Virus record (IMG/VR): IMGVR_UViG_3300046028_003758
Location: 1 to 43,465 of that record
Source: a virus
DNA: 43,465 bases
Direction: 5' to 3' (one strand)
In this document: piece by piece, positions 7,541 through 16,509 of the stretch
How the letters are laid out: the number at the start of each line of letters is the position of its first letter
How positions within the stretch are numbered: position 1 is the first letter of the stretch
The notes under the pieces: model-generated
Database searches by the model: none
What the model was told of the DNA's origin: nothing
Seen by the model: the letters and a program-made list of their open reading frames with translations, nothing else
Position numbers and translations under genes: made by a program

Positions 7541-8179
7541 ATGAACGCACAAGTTTATCCCATATTTCCAACACCTCTATATGTTGTAAATTATGATAAA
7601 GATTTAAAACATGTAATAGATTATTTTGACAGTTCAGAAATGCAAGATACTAAAGCAGGATATGGAATGATATCTACTAATAGTTACATTTTAGATAATC
7701 CTATATGCAATGAATTAAATACATTTCTTATGTCATGTTTTGAAGATTTTGCAACAAACATTATGAGATATAGATTTAAAAAATTAGGATTTGCACAATC
7801 ATGGTTAACATATAAGAATCCCAACCAAATTCATAAAGCACATACTCATCCAAATACATTATTAGCGGGAGTATTCTATTATGATGCACATGAGGATGAT
7901 GCTGCTATATGTTTTTCAAAAGATGTTAAATCATTTAATAGGTCATACTTCGAACCATCTTTACATGACGATTATCAAAACCATGTATTTTCACAAGAAG
8001 AGATTTACTACATGCCAAAGAAAAATGATTTCCTCATATTTCCATCATGGTTAACACATGGTGTACCACCTAACAAAACAAACAGAGTGAGAAAAGCATT
8101 AGGAGTAAATGCCTTAACGAAAGGAACATTAGGAGATAAAGAAACCATATCTGAAATAATTTTTGGAAGATACGCATGA
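7541..8179 (+). CDS. Putative 2OG-Fe(II) oxygenase, second 2OG-FeII_Oxy_5-like copy
   Basis: A 212-residue paralogue of the preceding gene. It shows the IFPTPLYVVNY opening, AHTHPNTLLAGVFYY (His101, His103), and FPSWLTHGV (His173) followed by RKALGVN. Compared with its neighbour, the metal segment is HxH rather than HDH, so the carboxylate ligand is not obvious. Either a different residue is used or the metal site is altered. The 3' end overlaps the sulfotransferase start by four bases (ATGA at 8176-8179), which ties oxidation and sulfation genes into one translational unit. A hydroxylation role is probable but unproven. Confidence 0.7.
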   Translation: MNAQVYPIFPTPLYVVNYDKDLKHVIDYFDSSEMQDTKAGYGMISTNSYILDNPICNELNTFLMSCFEDFATNIMRYRFKKLGFAQSWLTYKNPNQIHKAHTHPNTLLAGVFYYDAHEDDAAICFSKDVKSFNRSYFEPSLHDDYQNHVFSQEEIYYMPKKNDFLIFPSWLTHGVPPNKTNRVRKALGVNALTKGTLGDKETISEIIFGRYA

Positions 8180-8994
8180 AACAGAAGATATTTTTTAATT
8201 CCACATTACCAAGAAGTGGTAGTACCTTATTACAAAACATAATGGGACAAAATCCTGAATTCTTTGTAACACCGACATCAGGTCTAATTGATTTGATGTT
8301 AGGAGCAAGAATAGGATACAATCAAAACTATGAATCAAAGGCAGGTGATACAGAAATGTGGAGAGAAGGATTCTATAAATTTTGCGGGGAAGGAATAAAA
8401 GCATATATAGCATCACAAACATCAAAACCATATTACTTAGATAAGAATAGAGTGTGGGGATTTTACTACAATTTATTAACGCATATTGTAGAAAAACCAA
8501 AAGTGTTATACATGGTTAGAGATTTACCATCTATCTTCGCATCTATGGAAAAGAAGTTTAGAATGAATCCTGACAAAGATGATGGTACTATGGATAATGT
8601 AAAGATGAAAGGAACTACAACACATAAGAGAGTTGAATTATGGGCTCAATCACATCCTGTAGGTTATTCATTAGAAAAATTATATCAGACTTTGTTGGAT
8701 GGTACAGCTTCCAACTTTTTATTTATTAGATATGAAGATTTATGTAGTAATCCTGACAATGTAATGAAAAGCATCTATCAATATTTGGAGTTAGATGAAT
8801 TTAAACATGATTTCCAACATATAAGTCAAGTCACTACCGAAAATGATGCAATACATGGAATATATGGAGACCACATCATAAGAAATTCTCTTAAAATGTT
8901 GCCAAATGATTCAAAAGAAATATTAGGAATGCATACGGTAGATTTGATTAAAGAGAATTATAAATGGTATTATGATTTCTTTGGGTATAAATAA
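8176..8994 (+). CDS. Sulfotransferase family protein
   Basis: A 272-residue PAPS-dependent sulfotransferase-like protein. The 5'-phosphosulfate loop is LPRSGSTLL (residues 11-19) after a hydrophobic strand (KIFFNS). The 3'-phosphate-binding segment is LYMVRDLPSIFASM near residues 113-126, with the conserved Arg and Ser in the right relative order. FLFIRYEDLCSNP, typical of the family, lies near residues 182-194. It would move a sulfuryl group from PAPS to a hydroxyl or amine on a glycan, a protein or a small molecule. The upstream coupling to oxygenases and the glycosyltransferases 3 kb away suggest a decorated glycan or fibre as the acceptor; that is inference. Sulfotransferases are uncommon in phages. 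Confidence 0.8.
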   Translation: MKQKIFFNSTLPRSGSTLLQNIMGQNPEFFVTPTSGLIDLMLGARIGYNQNYESKAGDTEMWREGFYKFCGEGIKAYIASQTSKPYYLDKNRVWGFYYNLLTHIVEKPKVLYMVRDLPSIFASMEKKFRMNPDKDDGTMDNVKMKGTTTHKRVELWAQSHPVGYSLEKLYQTLLDGTASNFLFIRYEDLCSNPDNVMKSIYQYLELDEFKHDFQHISQVTTENDAIHGIYGDHIIRNSLKMLPNDSKEILGMHTVDLIKENYKWYYDFFGYK

Positions 8995-9007
8995 AGTTGG
9001 GATAGGA

Positions 9008-9015
9008 TATTTATA
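9008..9015 (+). promoter_or_regulatory. TATTTATA promoter-like element
   Basis: The octamer lies 10 bases before the ATG at 9026 and opens the tandem propeller genes. Role inferred from recurrence. Confidence 0.45.
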
Positions 9016-9025
9016 ATAAAAGAAT

Positions 9026-9991
9026 ATGGCTAAATTACAGAGTAGTGAAATAGTAGGTGTTGCTAATAGACCTGCAACAATATGTTCAAATACGATGTGC
9101 ATTTGGTTTGACACAACAAATTTAAAAACGGTTATTTCCTATTGTGGATATAGTGGAGCAGGTACTTGGTCAGTAGGGGGTGCACTGATAACGGCAAGAG
9201 GCAGATTAGGTGGTGCAGGTACACAAAATGCAGGTATTGCTATGACGGGTTTTACAAATATAAATGTAACATGTACTGAAGAATACAATGGTGCTACATG
9301 GGCAGTAGGGGGTGCTGTTATAACTGCAAGAAACCACCCCGCAGGTGCAGGAACACAGAATGTTGGCGTTTTATTTGGTGGTTTTAATGGGGCTCATCTC
9401 TCATGTACTGAAGAATACGATGGTACATCTTGGTCAGCAGGAGGTGCAATGATAATAGCAACTCATCTACATATAGGTGCAGGTTCACAGAATGAGTCAC
9501 TTTCATCAGGAGGTTATGTAAACGGCCCTCAATTATGTACAGAAGAATATAATGGTACAAGTTGGTCAGTAGGGGGTGCATTAATTAACAATAGAAGTTA
9601 TTCAGCAGGAGCAGGTACACAGAACTCAGGTTTAATTATTGGTGGTAGGATTGCAGGTAATGTTATGGTATCATGTACAGAAGAATATAATGGTACATCT
9701 TGGTCATCAGGAGGGGGTTTAATAACTGCAAGACGTAGTATGGGTGGGTCAGGTTTGCAAAATGAAGCATTGTCAGCAGGTGGTTATACTGCGGGTGCAA
9801 GAATTGCATGTACCGAAGAATATAATGGTACATCTTGGTCAACTGCAAGTCCTGTTACAGTGGCTACTTGGTATGGCGCAGGAGCAGGTACACAAGGAGA
9901 AACTATTGTTTTTGGTGGTTATGTGAGTTCGGTTGTAGCATGTACCCAAGAATACAATAAACCATTAGCAATAATAGATTCAACACAATAA
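9026..9991 (+). CDS. Six-bladed kelch-like propeller protein, copy 1
   Basis: A 321-residue protein. A 45-residue head (AKLQSSEIVGVANRPATIC, then MCIWFDTTN and a VISYCGYSG strand) is followed by six repeats of about 44 residues. Each repeat reads roughly W-S-x-G-G-A-x-I-T-A-R, a variable loop, G-A-G-T-Q-N, G-G, a second variable loop, then C-T-E-E-Y-N-G-T. This W/GG/TEEY pattern is kelch-like, and six repeats make a six-bladed propeller. Propellers of this kind occur in fibre tips of marine phages and probably bind glycans or proteins on the host. The gene has its own TATTTATA element and starts a tandem of three paralogues. It has no shaft, so it must attach via its head or a partner. The binding target is unknown. 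Confidence 0.75.
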   Translation: MAKLQSSEIVGVANRPATICSNTMCIWFDTTNLKTVISYCGYSGAGTWSVGGALITARGRLGGAGTQNAGIAMTGFTNINVTCTEEYNGATWAVGGAVITARNHPAGAGTQNVGVLFGGFNGAHLSCTEEYDGTSWSAGGAMIIATHLHIGAGSQNESLSSGGYVNGPQLCTEEYNGTSWSVGGALINNRSYSAGAGTQNSGLIIGGRIAGNVMVSCTEEYNGTSWSSGGGLITARRSMGGSGLQNEALSAGGYTAGARIACTEEYNGTSWSTASPVTVATWYGAGAGTQGETIVFGGYVSSVVACTQEYNKPLAIIDSTQ

Positions 9992-9992
9992 T

Positions 9993-10946
9993 ATGGCAAA
10001 ATTACAAAGCACAGAGATAGTAGGTGTTGCAAATAGACCTGCAACAATATGTTCCAATAGTGTTTGTATTTGGTTTGATACAACTAATACTAAAATAGTT
10101 TATTCATATTGTGGGTATAGCGGAGCAGGTGTCTGGTCAGCAGGGGGTGCAATGATAACTGCAAGATATGGTTTAGCAGGGGCGGGAACTCAAAATGAAG
10201 GACTTGCAGCAGGAGGTGTTACTGTAACATGCACAGAAGAATATAATGGTACGTCTTGGTCAGTAGGGGGTGCGTTGATAACAGCAAGGTATTATTTAGC
10301 AGGAGCAGGTACACAAAATACAGGACTTGTAGCAGGAGGTTATAATGGTGCAAGTCTTTCTTGTACAGAAGAGTATAATGGTACATCTTGGTCAGTAGGT
10401 GGGGCATTGATAACTGCAAGATATTATTCAGCAGGAGCAGGTACACAAAATATAGGTCTTGTAGCGGCAGGTTATTCAAATGCAGCTTCAGTATGCACAG
10501 AAGAATACAATGGCACATCATGGTCAGCAGGGGGTGCATTGATAACAGCGAGGGGTTATTTGAGCGGTGCAGGAACACAGAATGAAGGATTTGTTGCAGG
10601 AGGTTATAGTCCTACAACATTATCATGCACAGAAGAATATAATGGTACGTCTTGGTCAGCAGGTGGTGCTTTAGCAACTGCAAGATATGGTTCAGCAGGA
10701 GCAGGTACACAAAATGAAGGACTCGTAGCAGGAGGTTACTCATCAGGAATTGGCAATCTTTCATGTACCGAAGAATACAATGGCACATCTTGGTCAGCAG
10801 GAGGGGTGTTGATAACAGCAAAGCACTATATGGCTGGAGCAGGTATACAAGGTGCAGGACTAATAGCGGGAGGTTATTCAAATGCAGCAGTAGCCTGCAC
10901 CGAAGAATACAATAAAGCATTAGCAATAATAGACTGTATTAAATAG
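9993..10946 (+). CDS. Six-bladed kelch-like propeller protein, copy 2
   Basis: A 317-residue tandem paralogue beginning one base after the stop of copy 1. It has the same head (AKLQSTEIVGVANRPATIC) and again exactly six blades. Blades differ mainly in two places: just after 'ITAR' (YGL, YYL, YYS, GYL, YGS, HYM) and just after 'AGG' (for example YNGAS, YSNAA, YSPTT). This is what is expected if those loops face the ligand. The final blade ends CTEEYNKALAIIDCIK instead of NGTSW, marking closure. It is the most regular of the three copies and the closest to the propellers of the big fibre at 16601. Confidence 0.75.
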   Translation: MAKLQSTEIVGVANRPATICSNSVCIWFDTTNTKIVYSYCGYSGAGVWSAGGAMITARYGLAGAGTQNEGLAAGGVTVTCTEEYNGTSWSVGGALITARYYLAGAGTQNTGLVAGGYNGASLSCTEEYNGTSWSVGGALITARYYSAGAGTQNIGLVAAGYSNAASVCTEEYNGTSWSAGGALITARGYLSGAGTQNEGFVAGGYSPTTLSCTEEYNGTSWSAGGALATARYGSAGAGTQNEGLVAGGYSSGIGNLSCTEEYNGTSWSAGGVLITAKHYMAGAGIQGAGLIAGGYSNAAVACTEEYNKALAIIDCIK

Positions 10947-10956
10947 AATATACAAT

Positions 10957-11931
10957 ATGGCAAAATTACAGAGTAGTGAAGTTGTTGGAGTTGCAAATAG
11001 ACCTGCAACAATATGTGTAAATACGGTATGTTTATGGTTTGATACAACAAATTTAAGACCAATGGCATCTTATTGTAAAAGAAGTGGAGCGGGAGTTTGG
11101 TCAGCAGGGGGTGCATTGATAACTGCAAGATATGGTGTCGGTGCAGCAGGAACACAAAATGAAGGACTTGCTGCTGGTGGGTATGTAAATACTGCTGCAG
11201 GTGTTAGTTGTACAGAAGAATATAATGGCACAAGTTGGGCGGTAGGTGGTGCATTAATAGTGGGTAGAATTTATTTAATCGGTATTGGTTCTCAAAATAG
11301 TGGACTTGTTGCGGGTTGTTATACGACAGGTGCATGTACTGAAGAATATAATGGTACATCTTGGTCAATTGGAGGTGTATTAATAACAGGCCGATATGGT
11401 ATAGGTGGGGGTGGAACTCAAAACGAAGGATTAGCAATAGGCGGTGTTTCAACAACAAACTTAGCATGTACAGAAGAATATAATGGTATAAGTTGGTCAA
11501 CAGGTGGCGCATTAGCAACAGCAAGAGGATGTACAGCAGGTGCAGGAAGTCAGAATAGCGGATTAGGGTTTGGTGGTCGTACTAATGCAGGTGTAAACGT
11601 AACATGTACAGAAGAGTATAATGGAACATCATGGTCAGCAGGTGGTATATTGATAAATAGTCGTAGATTTGCTGCAGGATTTGGAACACAAAATGAAGCA
11701 TTAACTACAGGCGGAAATGCTGTAGGCAATTTATTAACATGCACTGAAGAATATAATGGTACAAGTTGGTCAACGGGTGGCTCATTAGCAACAGCAAGAT
11801 ATTTAGTTAGTGGAGGAGGCTCGCAAGGTTCGGGATTTATTGCTGGTGGATATGTTTCAGCAAATCCTGGAGTTGCTTGCACTGAAGAATACCTAAAATC
11901 ATCATACACAATAGTAGATTGTATCTTATAA
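10957..11931 (+). CDS. Six-bladed kelch-like propeller protein, copy 3
   Basis: A 324-residue third tandem paralogue, with the same head (AKLQSSEVVGVANRPATIC) and six blades. It is the most diverged: blades 2 and 3 have GRIYLIGIGSQ and GRYGIGGGGTQ, and one GG is GC (VAGCYTTGA). The loops are again the variable parts. It ends CTEEYLKSSYTIVDCIL. The gap to copy 2 is 10 bases, so the three are transcribed together. Divergence rather than identity among the tandem copies suggests they are kept for different binding specificities. It may be mounted on the virion as an alternative tip; direct evidence is lacking. Confidence 0.75.
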   Translation: MAKLQSSEVVGVANRPATICVNTVCLWFDTTNLRPMASYCKRSGAGVWSAGGALITARYGVGAAGTQNEGLAAGGYVNTAAGVSCTEEYNGTSWAVGGALIVGRIYLIGIGSQNSGLVAGCYTTGACTEEYNGTSWSIGGVLITGRYGIGGGGTQNEGLAIGGVSTTNLACTEEYNGISWSTGGALATARGCTAGAGSQNSGLGFGGRTNAGVNVTCTEEYNGTSWSAGGILINSRRFAAGFGTQNEALTTGGNAVGNLLTCTEEYNGTSWSTGGSLATARYLVSGGGSQGSGFIAGGYVSANPGVACTEEYLKSSYTIVDCIL

Positions 11932-11952
11932 TAAACAAATAAAAGTTATAAT

Positions 11953-12828
11953 ATGAATAAATACATTGTTTGGCACATTCAAGGTGGGTTAGGAAAGAAT
12001 GTTGCAGCAACAGGATTACCAAAGACAATAAAGGAAGTGTATAGTGACAGACAACTTATAATGGTTGTATCATATCCCGAAGTTTTCCTAAATAATCCAT
12101 ACGTTGACAGAGTATATCCATTAGGTAATTGCCCCTACTTTTACGAGGATTTTATAGAGAATAAGGATACCCTTGTTTTTAGGCATGAGCCGTATCATCA
12201 AACAGGACACATTTTAAAGCATAAGCATTTAATTAACAATTGGTGTGATTTACTTGGAATAGAATACAGCAATCAAACACCTCAATTATATCCAAATTAC
12301 TCAGAGAAGATAAATGCGAAGAAATGGTTTAGAGATAAGCCTGTCGTAGTATTACAAACATCAGGTGGTGAATTAGAATCAAAAAATGTTTATTCATGGT
12401 GTAGAGATATGCCACAAGATATAGCACAGTTAATTGTAGATAAATATAAAGATTCATTTCATATATTTCATGTATCAAGGCAAGGAGGATATGTTTTAAA
12501 TGATGTTGAAAGAATTGATACAAAGTTATCTAATATGGAATTATTTAGCATGTTAACTGTATCATCTAAGAGATTTTTAATTGACTCATCTTTGCAACAT
12601 GCAGCGGTAGCCATTAATTTACCATCTGTTGTATTTTGGGTTGGGACATCTCCGCAAGTTTTTGGTTACGATATGCATACGAATATTGTGGCGAAGCAGA
12701 TTAATAATAAAAATCATTTAATTGGCTCTTACCTATTTGACTTTCAGTTTGATTATAATGTGCATGAATGTCCGTACAGTACCTTAGAAGAAATGTTTGA
12801 TATAAATGATGTAATTAATAAGATATAA
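11953..12828 (+). CDS. Glycosyltransferase family 9-like (GT-B) protein
   Basis: A 291-residue protein resembling heptosyltransferase-type GT9 enzymes. It has a Gly-rich N-terminal turn (HIQGGLGKNVAATGL), VVSYPEVFLNNPYVDRVYPLG like the 'P.....N..++.+...' segment, and VVLQTSGG starting the second Rossmann half. The C-terminal donor-site block is FLIDSSLQHAAVAINLP, then VVFWVGTSPQVFGY. The block 'IDSSxxHxAxAxxxPxVxxxGxxxPxxFGY' is the GT9 signature. It should add a sugar from a nucleotide donor; acceptor and sugar cannot be read. It follows copy 3 by 21 bases and touches the next glycosyltransferase, as part of a four-gene sugar cluster inside the fibre region. Confidence 0.7.
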   Translation: MNKYIVWHIQGGLGKNVAATGLPKTIKEVYSDRQLIMVVSYPEVFLNNPYVDRVYPLGNCPYFYEDFIENKDTLVFRHEPYHQTGHILKHKHLINNWCDLLGIEYSNQTPQLYPNYSEKINAKKWFRDKPVVVLQTSGGELESKNVYSWCRDMPQDIAQLIVDKYKDSFHIFHVSRQGGYVLNDVERIDTKLSNMELFSMLTVSSKRFLIDSSLQHAAVAINLPSVVFWVGTSPQVFGYDMHTNIVAKQINNKNHLIGSYLFDFQFDYNVHECPYSTLEEMFDINDVINKI

Positions 12829-13746
12829 ATGAAATTTTGCATAGCTACATTGACTCATAGATATGAAGATAGAGATGTTTATTTAAGAAAGACTATAGAA
12901 AGTTTTATAGATAATACAGAATTTCATGGCATGTTTGATTGGTACATTCATTGTAATGGTCAATATGATTTAATGGATGATGTCATTAAAGAGATGACTA
13001 GTAAATATTGGGATAAGATTAATTTTTACTATTCCTCATCTCCTGATAACATGGGAGTAGGTGTTGGTATTAATTATCTGAATTCATTGGTTAGAGATTA
13101 TGAGTATGTTTTATTTTTGGAAGGAGATTGGATTTGTTTGCCCGGCGAAATTTCTGGTCATAATGATTGGTTACGAGATTGCCTTAATTACTTAGACGAA
13201 AACAAAAATATCAGTCAAGTGTTACTAAGAAGATACATAAGTGATTTGGATGATAGGCAGTATGGTTATGGATATTGGATAAGAGAAGATAATATAAAAA
13301 GTGTGGGGAAGTTAAAAAATACATACCTACATTTACATAAGAAAGAATATACCAACAATCCATACATAAGAAGAAACAATGATTTTTATGATAAGAACAT
13401 ATTACCATTAAATGAATTTTATGATGAAAATGGATTACCTAATGAAATTAAAGGTTTATCCATGTGGGGACAAGCTGAGATACAAGCAGAGTCAAAAGGA
13501 TATGAAATAGAATCATGTTATCTAGCATTTGGAAACATGGTACATTGTGAAGCATGGAATTATTATAAAGAGTATGATAAATTAATTGAGGAAGATATGA
13601 CATGTAAAAAGTATTTAGATGTTGGTAAAGCAGGATGTAAATATGGATACTTCTTCCCCGCAAAAAAGTTCTGTGATGTATGTGACCATTCTAAAAACTT
13701 CATGGATTTAGAAAGACACGAACAAGAATACGAAAGTAAATTATAA
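12829..13746 (+). CDS. Putative GT-A glycosyltransferase
   Basis: A 305-residue protein starting immediately after the stop of the upstream gene. The N-terminus, KFCIATLTHRYEDRD, is like a nucleotide-binding first strand. NMGVGVGINYLNSL matches the 'N.G.g.a.N' helix of GT-A enzymes. VLFLEGDWI (Glu98-Gly99-Asp100) stands where the DxD metal motif normally lies, as an ExD variant. A short Cys/His cluster near the end (CKYGYFF...FCDVCDHSKNF) could bind metal. Coupled to the GT9-like gene, it probably acts on the same glycan. Fold call moderate; donor and acceptor unknown. Confidence 0.6.
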   Translation: MKFCIATLTHRYEDRDVYLRKTIESFIDNTEFHGMFDWYIHCNGQYDLMDDVIKEMTSKYWDKINFYYSSSPDNMGVGVGINYLNSLVRDYEYVLFLEGDWICLPGEISGHNDWLRDCLNYLDENKNISQVLLRRYISDLDDRQYGYGYWIREDNIKSVGKLKNTYLHLHKKEYTNNPYIRRNNDFYDKNILPLNEFYDENGLPNEIKGLSMWGQAEIQAESKGYEIESCYLAFGNMVHCEAWNYYKEYDKLIEEDMTCKKYLDVGKAGCKYGYFFPAKKFCDVCDHSKNFMDLERHEQEYESKL

Positions 13747-13750
13747 AGCT

Positions 13751-14680
13751 ATGACACATAAAAGTAATTTTGAGAATGTTTTTTGGCATATTGATAGTAT
13801 GCAATTAATTAGCAACGACTTATATGAAGTAAGTGGTTGGATTTTTAGTACAGAAGGAAGTGTTAAAAAAATAATTATAGGAGACGTAGAATATGCTAAT
13901 CTCCAAAATGGATTGTACCCTAGAAAAGATGTTAAAGAAGTATATAATTATTTACCTAATGATTTAGTAGGTTGGACATTTACAGTATCTAAAGATGTTT
14001 TAAAATCTCCTATAAATATTGTTTTAGATTCAGAATTGCAATATGAAAATATAGGTACTTTAGATTCTTGGCGTGTGTTTAATTCAGGTTTTAACTCTAA
14101 TTCAAATAAAAGTATTATTGTTATAGATAATTTTTATGACAATCCTGATTTAGTAAGAGATTACGCTTTGCATAATTTAAATTATTTAGAATCTGACTAT
14201 CATAAAGGTAGGAGAAGTGACAAACCATTTATATTAAATGGTACATTAGAAAAGTTTGAAGAAATTTTGGGAAGACGTATCTACAATTGGAATCATCCCA
14301 ACTATGCTAATGGAAGATTTCAATACTGTACATCTACTGACCCTATAGTATATCATGTAGACTCTCAGAATTATGCTGCCATGGTTTACCTAACTCCTGA
14401 CGCACCATTACAAAGTGGAACTGCAACTTATAAAAGTATACATACAGGAAAAACAAAATTTGAAGAAGTAGTTGGAGAAGAGTATGAAACAACTTTTAGA
14501 GGAAGGAGTGATGAATTAAATTTCTATGATAAAACATCTTTTGAGATGGTAGATAATATTGCAAATGTATATAATAGATTAGTATTGTTTGATTCAAAAA
14601 ATATACATGCTGCTATAAACTACTTTGGTGACACTAAGGAAAATAGTAGATTTTTTCATTTATTCTTTTTTGATATATGA
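13751..14680 (+). CDS. DUF6445-like oxygenase-fold protein with N-terminal glycan-associated domain
   Basis: A 309-residue two-domain protein. Residues ~1-100 (FWHIDSMQLI...VSGWIFSTEG...LVGWTF) resemble the small beta domain fused to glycosyltransferases, with its 'HIDS', 'SGW.F' and '.GW.F' phrases. Residues ~120-309 resemble DUF6445: VIDNFYDNPDLVRDYAL, YHVDSQNYAAMVYLT, then YNRLVLFDSKNIHAAINYFG and RFFHLFFF. HxD plus a distal His preceding an Arg is what a 2-oxoglutarate/Fe(II) oxygenase would need. It overlaps the next GT by four bases (ATGA at 14677). It probably modifies a sugar or glycoprotein, linking this cluster to the oxygenases upstream. Confidence 0.6.
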   Translation: MTHKSNFENVFWHIDSMQLISNDLYEVSGWIFSTEGSVKKIIIGDVEYANLQNGLYPRKDVKEVYNYLPNDLVGWTFTVSKDVLKSPINIVLDSELQYENIGTLDSWRVFNSGFNSNSNKSIIVIDNFYDNPDLVRDYALHNLNYLESDYHKGRRSDKPFILNGTLEKFEEILGRRIYNWNHPNYANGRFQYCTSTDPIVYHVDSQNYAAMVYLTPDAPLQSGTATYKSIHTGKTKFEEVVGEEYETTFRGRSDELNFYDKTSFEMVDNIANVYNRLVLFDSKNIHAAINYFGDTKENSRFFHLFFFDI

Positions 14681-16509
14681 AGATTAGATTTCATGTTATA
14701 ACTAGATGTACAAGACCTCAAAATCTTTTACAGATATATGATAGTTTCAATTACACTGAGAATAGTAAGTATTTTGTAATTTGGCATGTATTATTCGATA
14801 CTTCATCTTTGATTGATATTGATTCCAAATTGCTTTTAGATTTAGATAGGTTAAATGCTCACTTACATTTTATAGAAAGTGATGGTAGTGATTATCTATA
14901 TCCTCAAATAAGTGAGGTTGTTAGTAATATTAATACGGGATGGGTTGTAATTATGGATGACGATAACATATGCTATCCTAATTATTTTGATATTCTTAAT
15001 GATGAAATAAGAACTAACGTAAAGTCGGCTTATGTTTACGAACAAGAAGTCAATGGAAAAGATTTTACAGGTCTCGATATAAGAAAAGTTGGGGAGCAGC
15101 ACATGAAACTTCAACATATAGATTCAGCACAATATGTTATACACACTTCTTTACATAGAAGATTAAAATACGAATCAGGATATGATGCTGATGGTAAATT
15201 CATAGAAAAATTATATGCTGAACATTCTGATGACTTTCATTTCATAGAAAAACCACTATGTTATTACAATGCTTTAGATAAAGAATCAAAACCAAGAGTA
15301 CCTAAAGTATTATATATAGGAGAAGATACACCACAATTAAAAAGTGTAAAGTATGCAGATTATGAAGATGATTCACTTATAGTTAAACACGTAAAGAATG
15401 ATGATACTATAGATAATGATATAATAGAATTTAAACCTGACTCTATTATAAGCATTTCCAAAGATTATTTCAATGACTATAGAAAGTTATGTCAAAAACC
15501 TATATATGTTCGTAATAAATGGATTAACTTAGATGAGTATGAATCTAATACAGGTGAAATAGCTTACAACTGTGCAATGCATAATATGTTAAGAGCAGAT
15601 TATGATACTACGGTATCATTCTTTACACCAATTTACAACACGAAAGAAAAACTTTGGACAACTTATGACTCAGTAAAGAATCAAACATTTCCGAATTGGG
15701 AATGGGTTATAGTAAATGATTCTTCTGATGGAGGTAAAACTTTAAAGATTGCCTTGGAAATAGCATCACAAGACCATCGAGTTAGAGTATATGACTTTAG
15801 AGAAAAATCGGGAGGAATCATAGGCGAATCTAAATACAGAGCAGCAACACTCACTAAAGGCAGATGGTTAGCAGAGTTAGACCATGACGATTATCTGATG
15901 CCTGATTGTGCTAGGTATATAATAGAAGCATCTGTAAGATTTCCTGATGCAGGATTCATATATACCGATAGCGTAGAACTAGATGAATTCCACAACTCTA
16001 TGACTTATCCTGATGGTTTTTGTTTTGGTTATGGTAAGTATAGAAAAGAATATCATTATGGAAAAACTTGGGATGTTGTAGATTCTGCTAATATAAATCC
16101 AAAAACGATTAGACATATAGTAGGCGTACCTAATCATATAAGAACATGGAGGAGAGATGTATATTTTGAGGTGGGAGGACACAACAGAGATTTAGCTATT
16201 GCGGATGATTATGAATTAATTGTTAGAACATTCTTAAAAACTAAATTTGTACGAATACCTAAATTAGGATATCTTCAATACATATATCACAATGCAAATG
16301 GAAGGAATACTCATGATTTATCAAGAGCTGATATTCAAAGAAGAGTAAGGTCAATAATGTATTTTTATAATGATGCAATAAATGAAAGATTTAAAGAATT
16401 AGGAGTGATTGATTATGCTTATGAAGAGAATAAAGATAATCCTTTAAATGTAGAAAGTAGATTTGGAGAAGATGAAAACTATGTAAATTATATATACAAT
16501 GACTTATAG
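14677..16509 (+). CDS. Two-domain glycosyltransferase (GT-A plus GT2)
   Basis: A 610-residue protein with two glycosyltransferase modules. The first (residues ~1-210) starts KIRFHVITRCTRPQN and has VVIMDDDN (Asp94-Asp95-Asp96), a metal-binding DxD. The second begins near residue 310 with a clear GT2 signature, VSFFTPIYNTKEKLWTTYDS, followed by NWEWVIVNDSSD. It has LDHDD (Asp402, Asp404, Asp405) as its DxD and a later AIADDYELIVR acceptor-site block. Two active modules could alternate sugars as polymerising GT2 pairs do. The gene ends in a frame that overlaps a 20-codon remnant of another GT. Acceptor unknown; fibre glycans or host surface glycans are candidates. Confidence 0.75.
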   Translation: MKIRFHVITRCTRPQNLLQIYDSFNYTENSKYFVIWHVLFDTSSLIDIDSKLLLDLDRLNAHLHFIESDGSDYLYPQISEVVSNINTGWVVIMDDDNICYPNYFDILNDEIRTNVKSAYVYEQEVNGKDFTGLDIRKVGEQHMKLQHIDSAQYVIHTSLHRRLKYESGYDADGKFIEKLYAEHSDDFHFIEKPLCYYNALDKESKPRVPKVLYIGEDTPQLKSVKYADYEDDSLIVKHVKNDDTIDNDIIEFKPDSIISISKDYFNDYRKLCQKPIYVRNKWINLDEYESNTGEIAYNCAMHNMLRADYDTTVSFFTPIYNTKEKLWTTYDSVKNQTFPNWEWVIVNDSSDGGKTLKIALEIASQDHRVRVYDFREKSGGIIGESKYRAATLTKGRWLAELDHDDYLMPDCARYIIEASVRFPDAGFIYTDSVELDEFHNSMTYPDGFCFGYGKYRKEYHYGKTWDVVDSANINPKTIRHIVGVPNHIRTWRRDVYFEVGGHNRDLAIADDYELIVRTFLKTKFVRIPKLGYLQYIYHNANGRNTHDLSRADIQRRVRSIMYFYNDAINERFKELGVIDYAYEENKDNPLNVESRFGEDENYVNYIYNDL

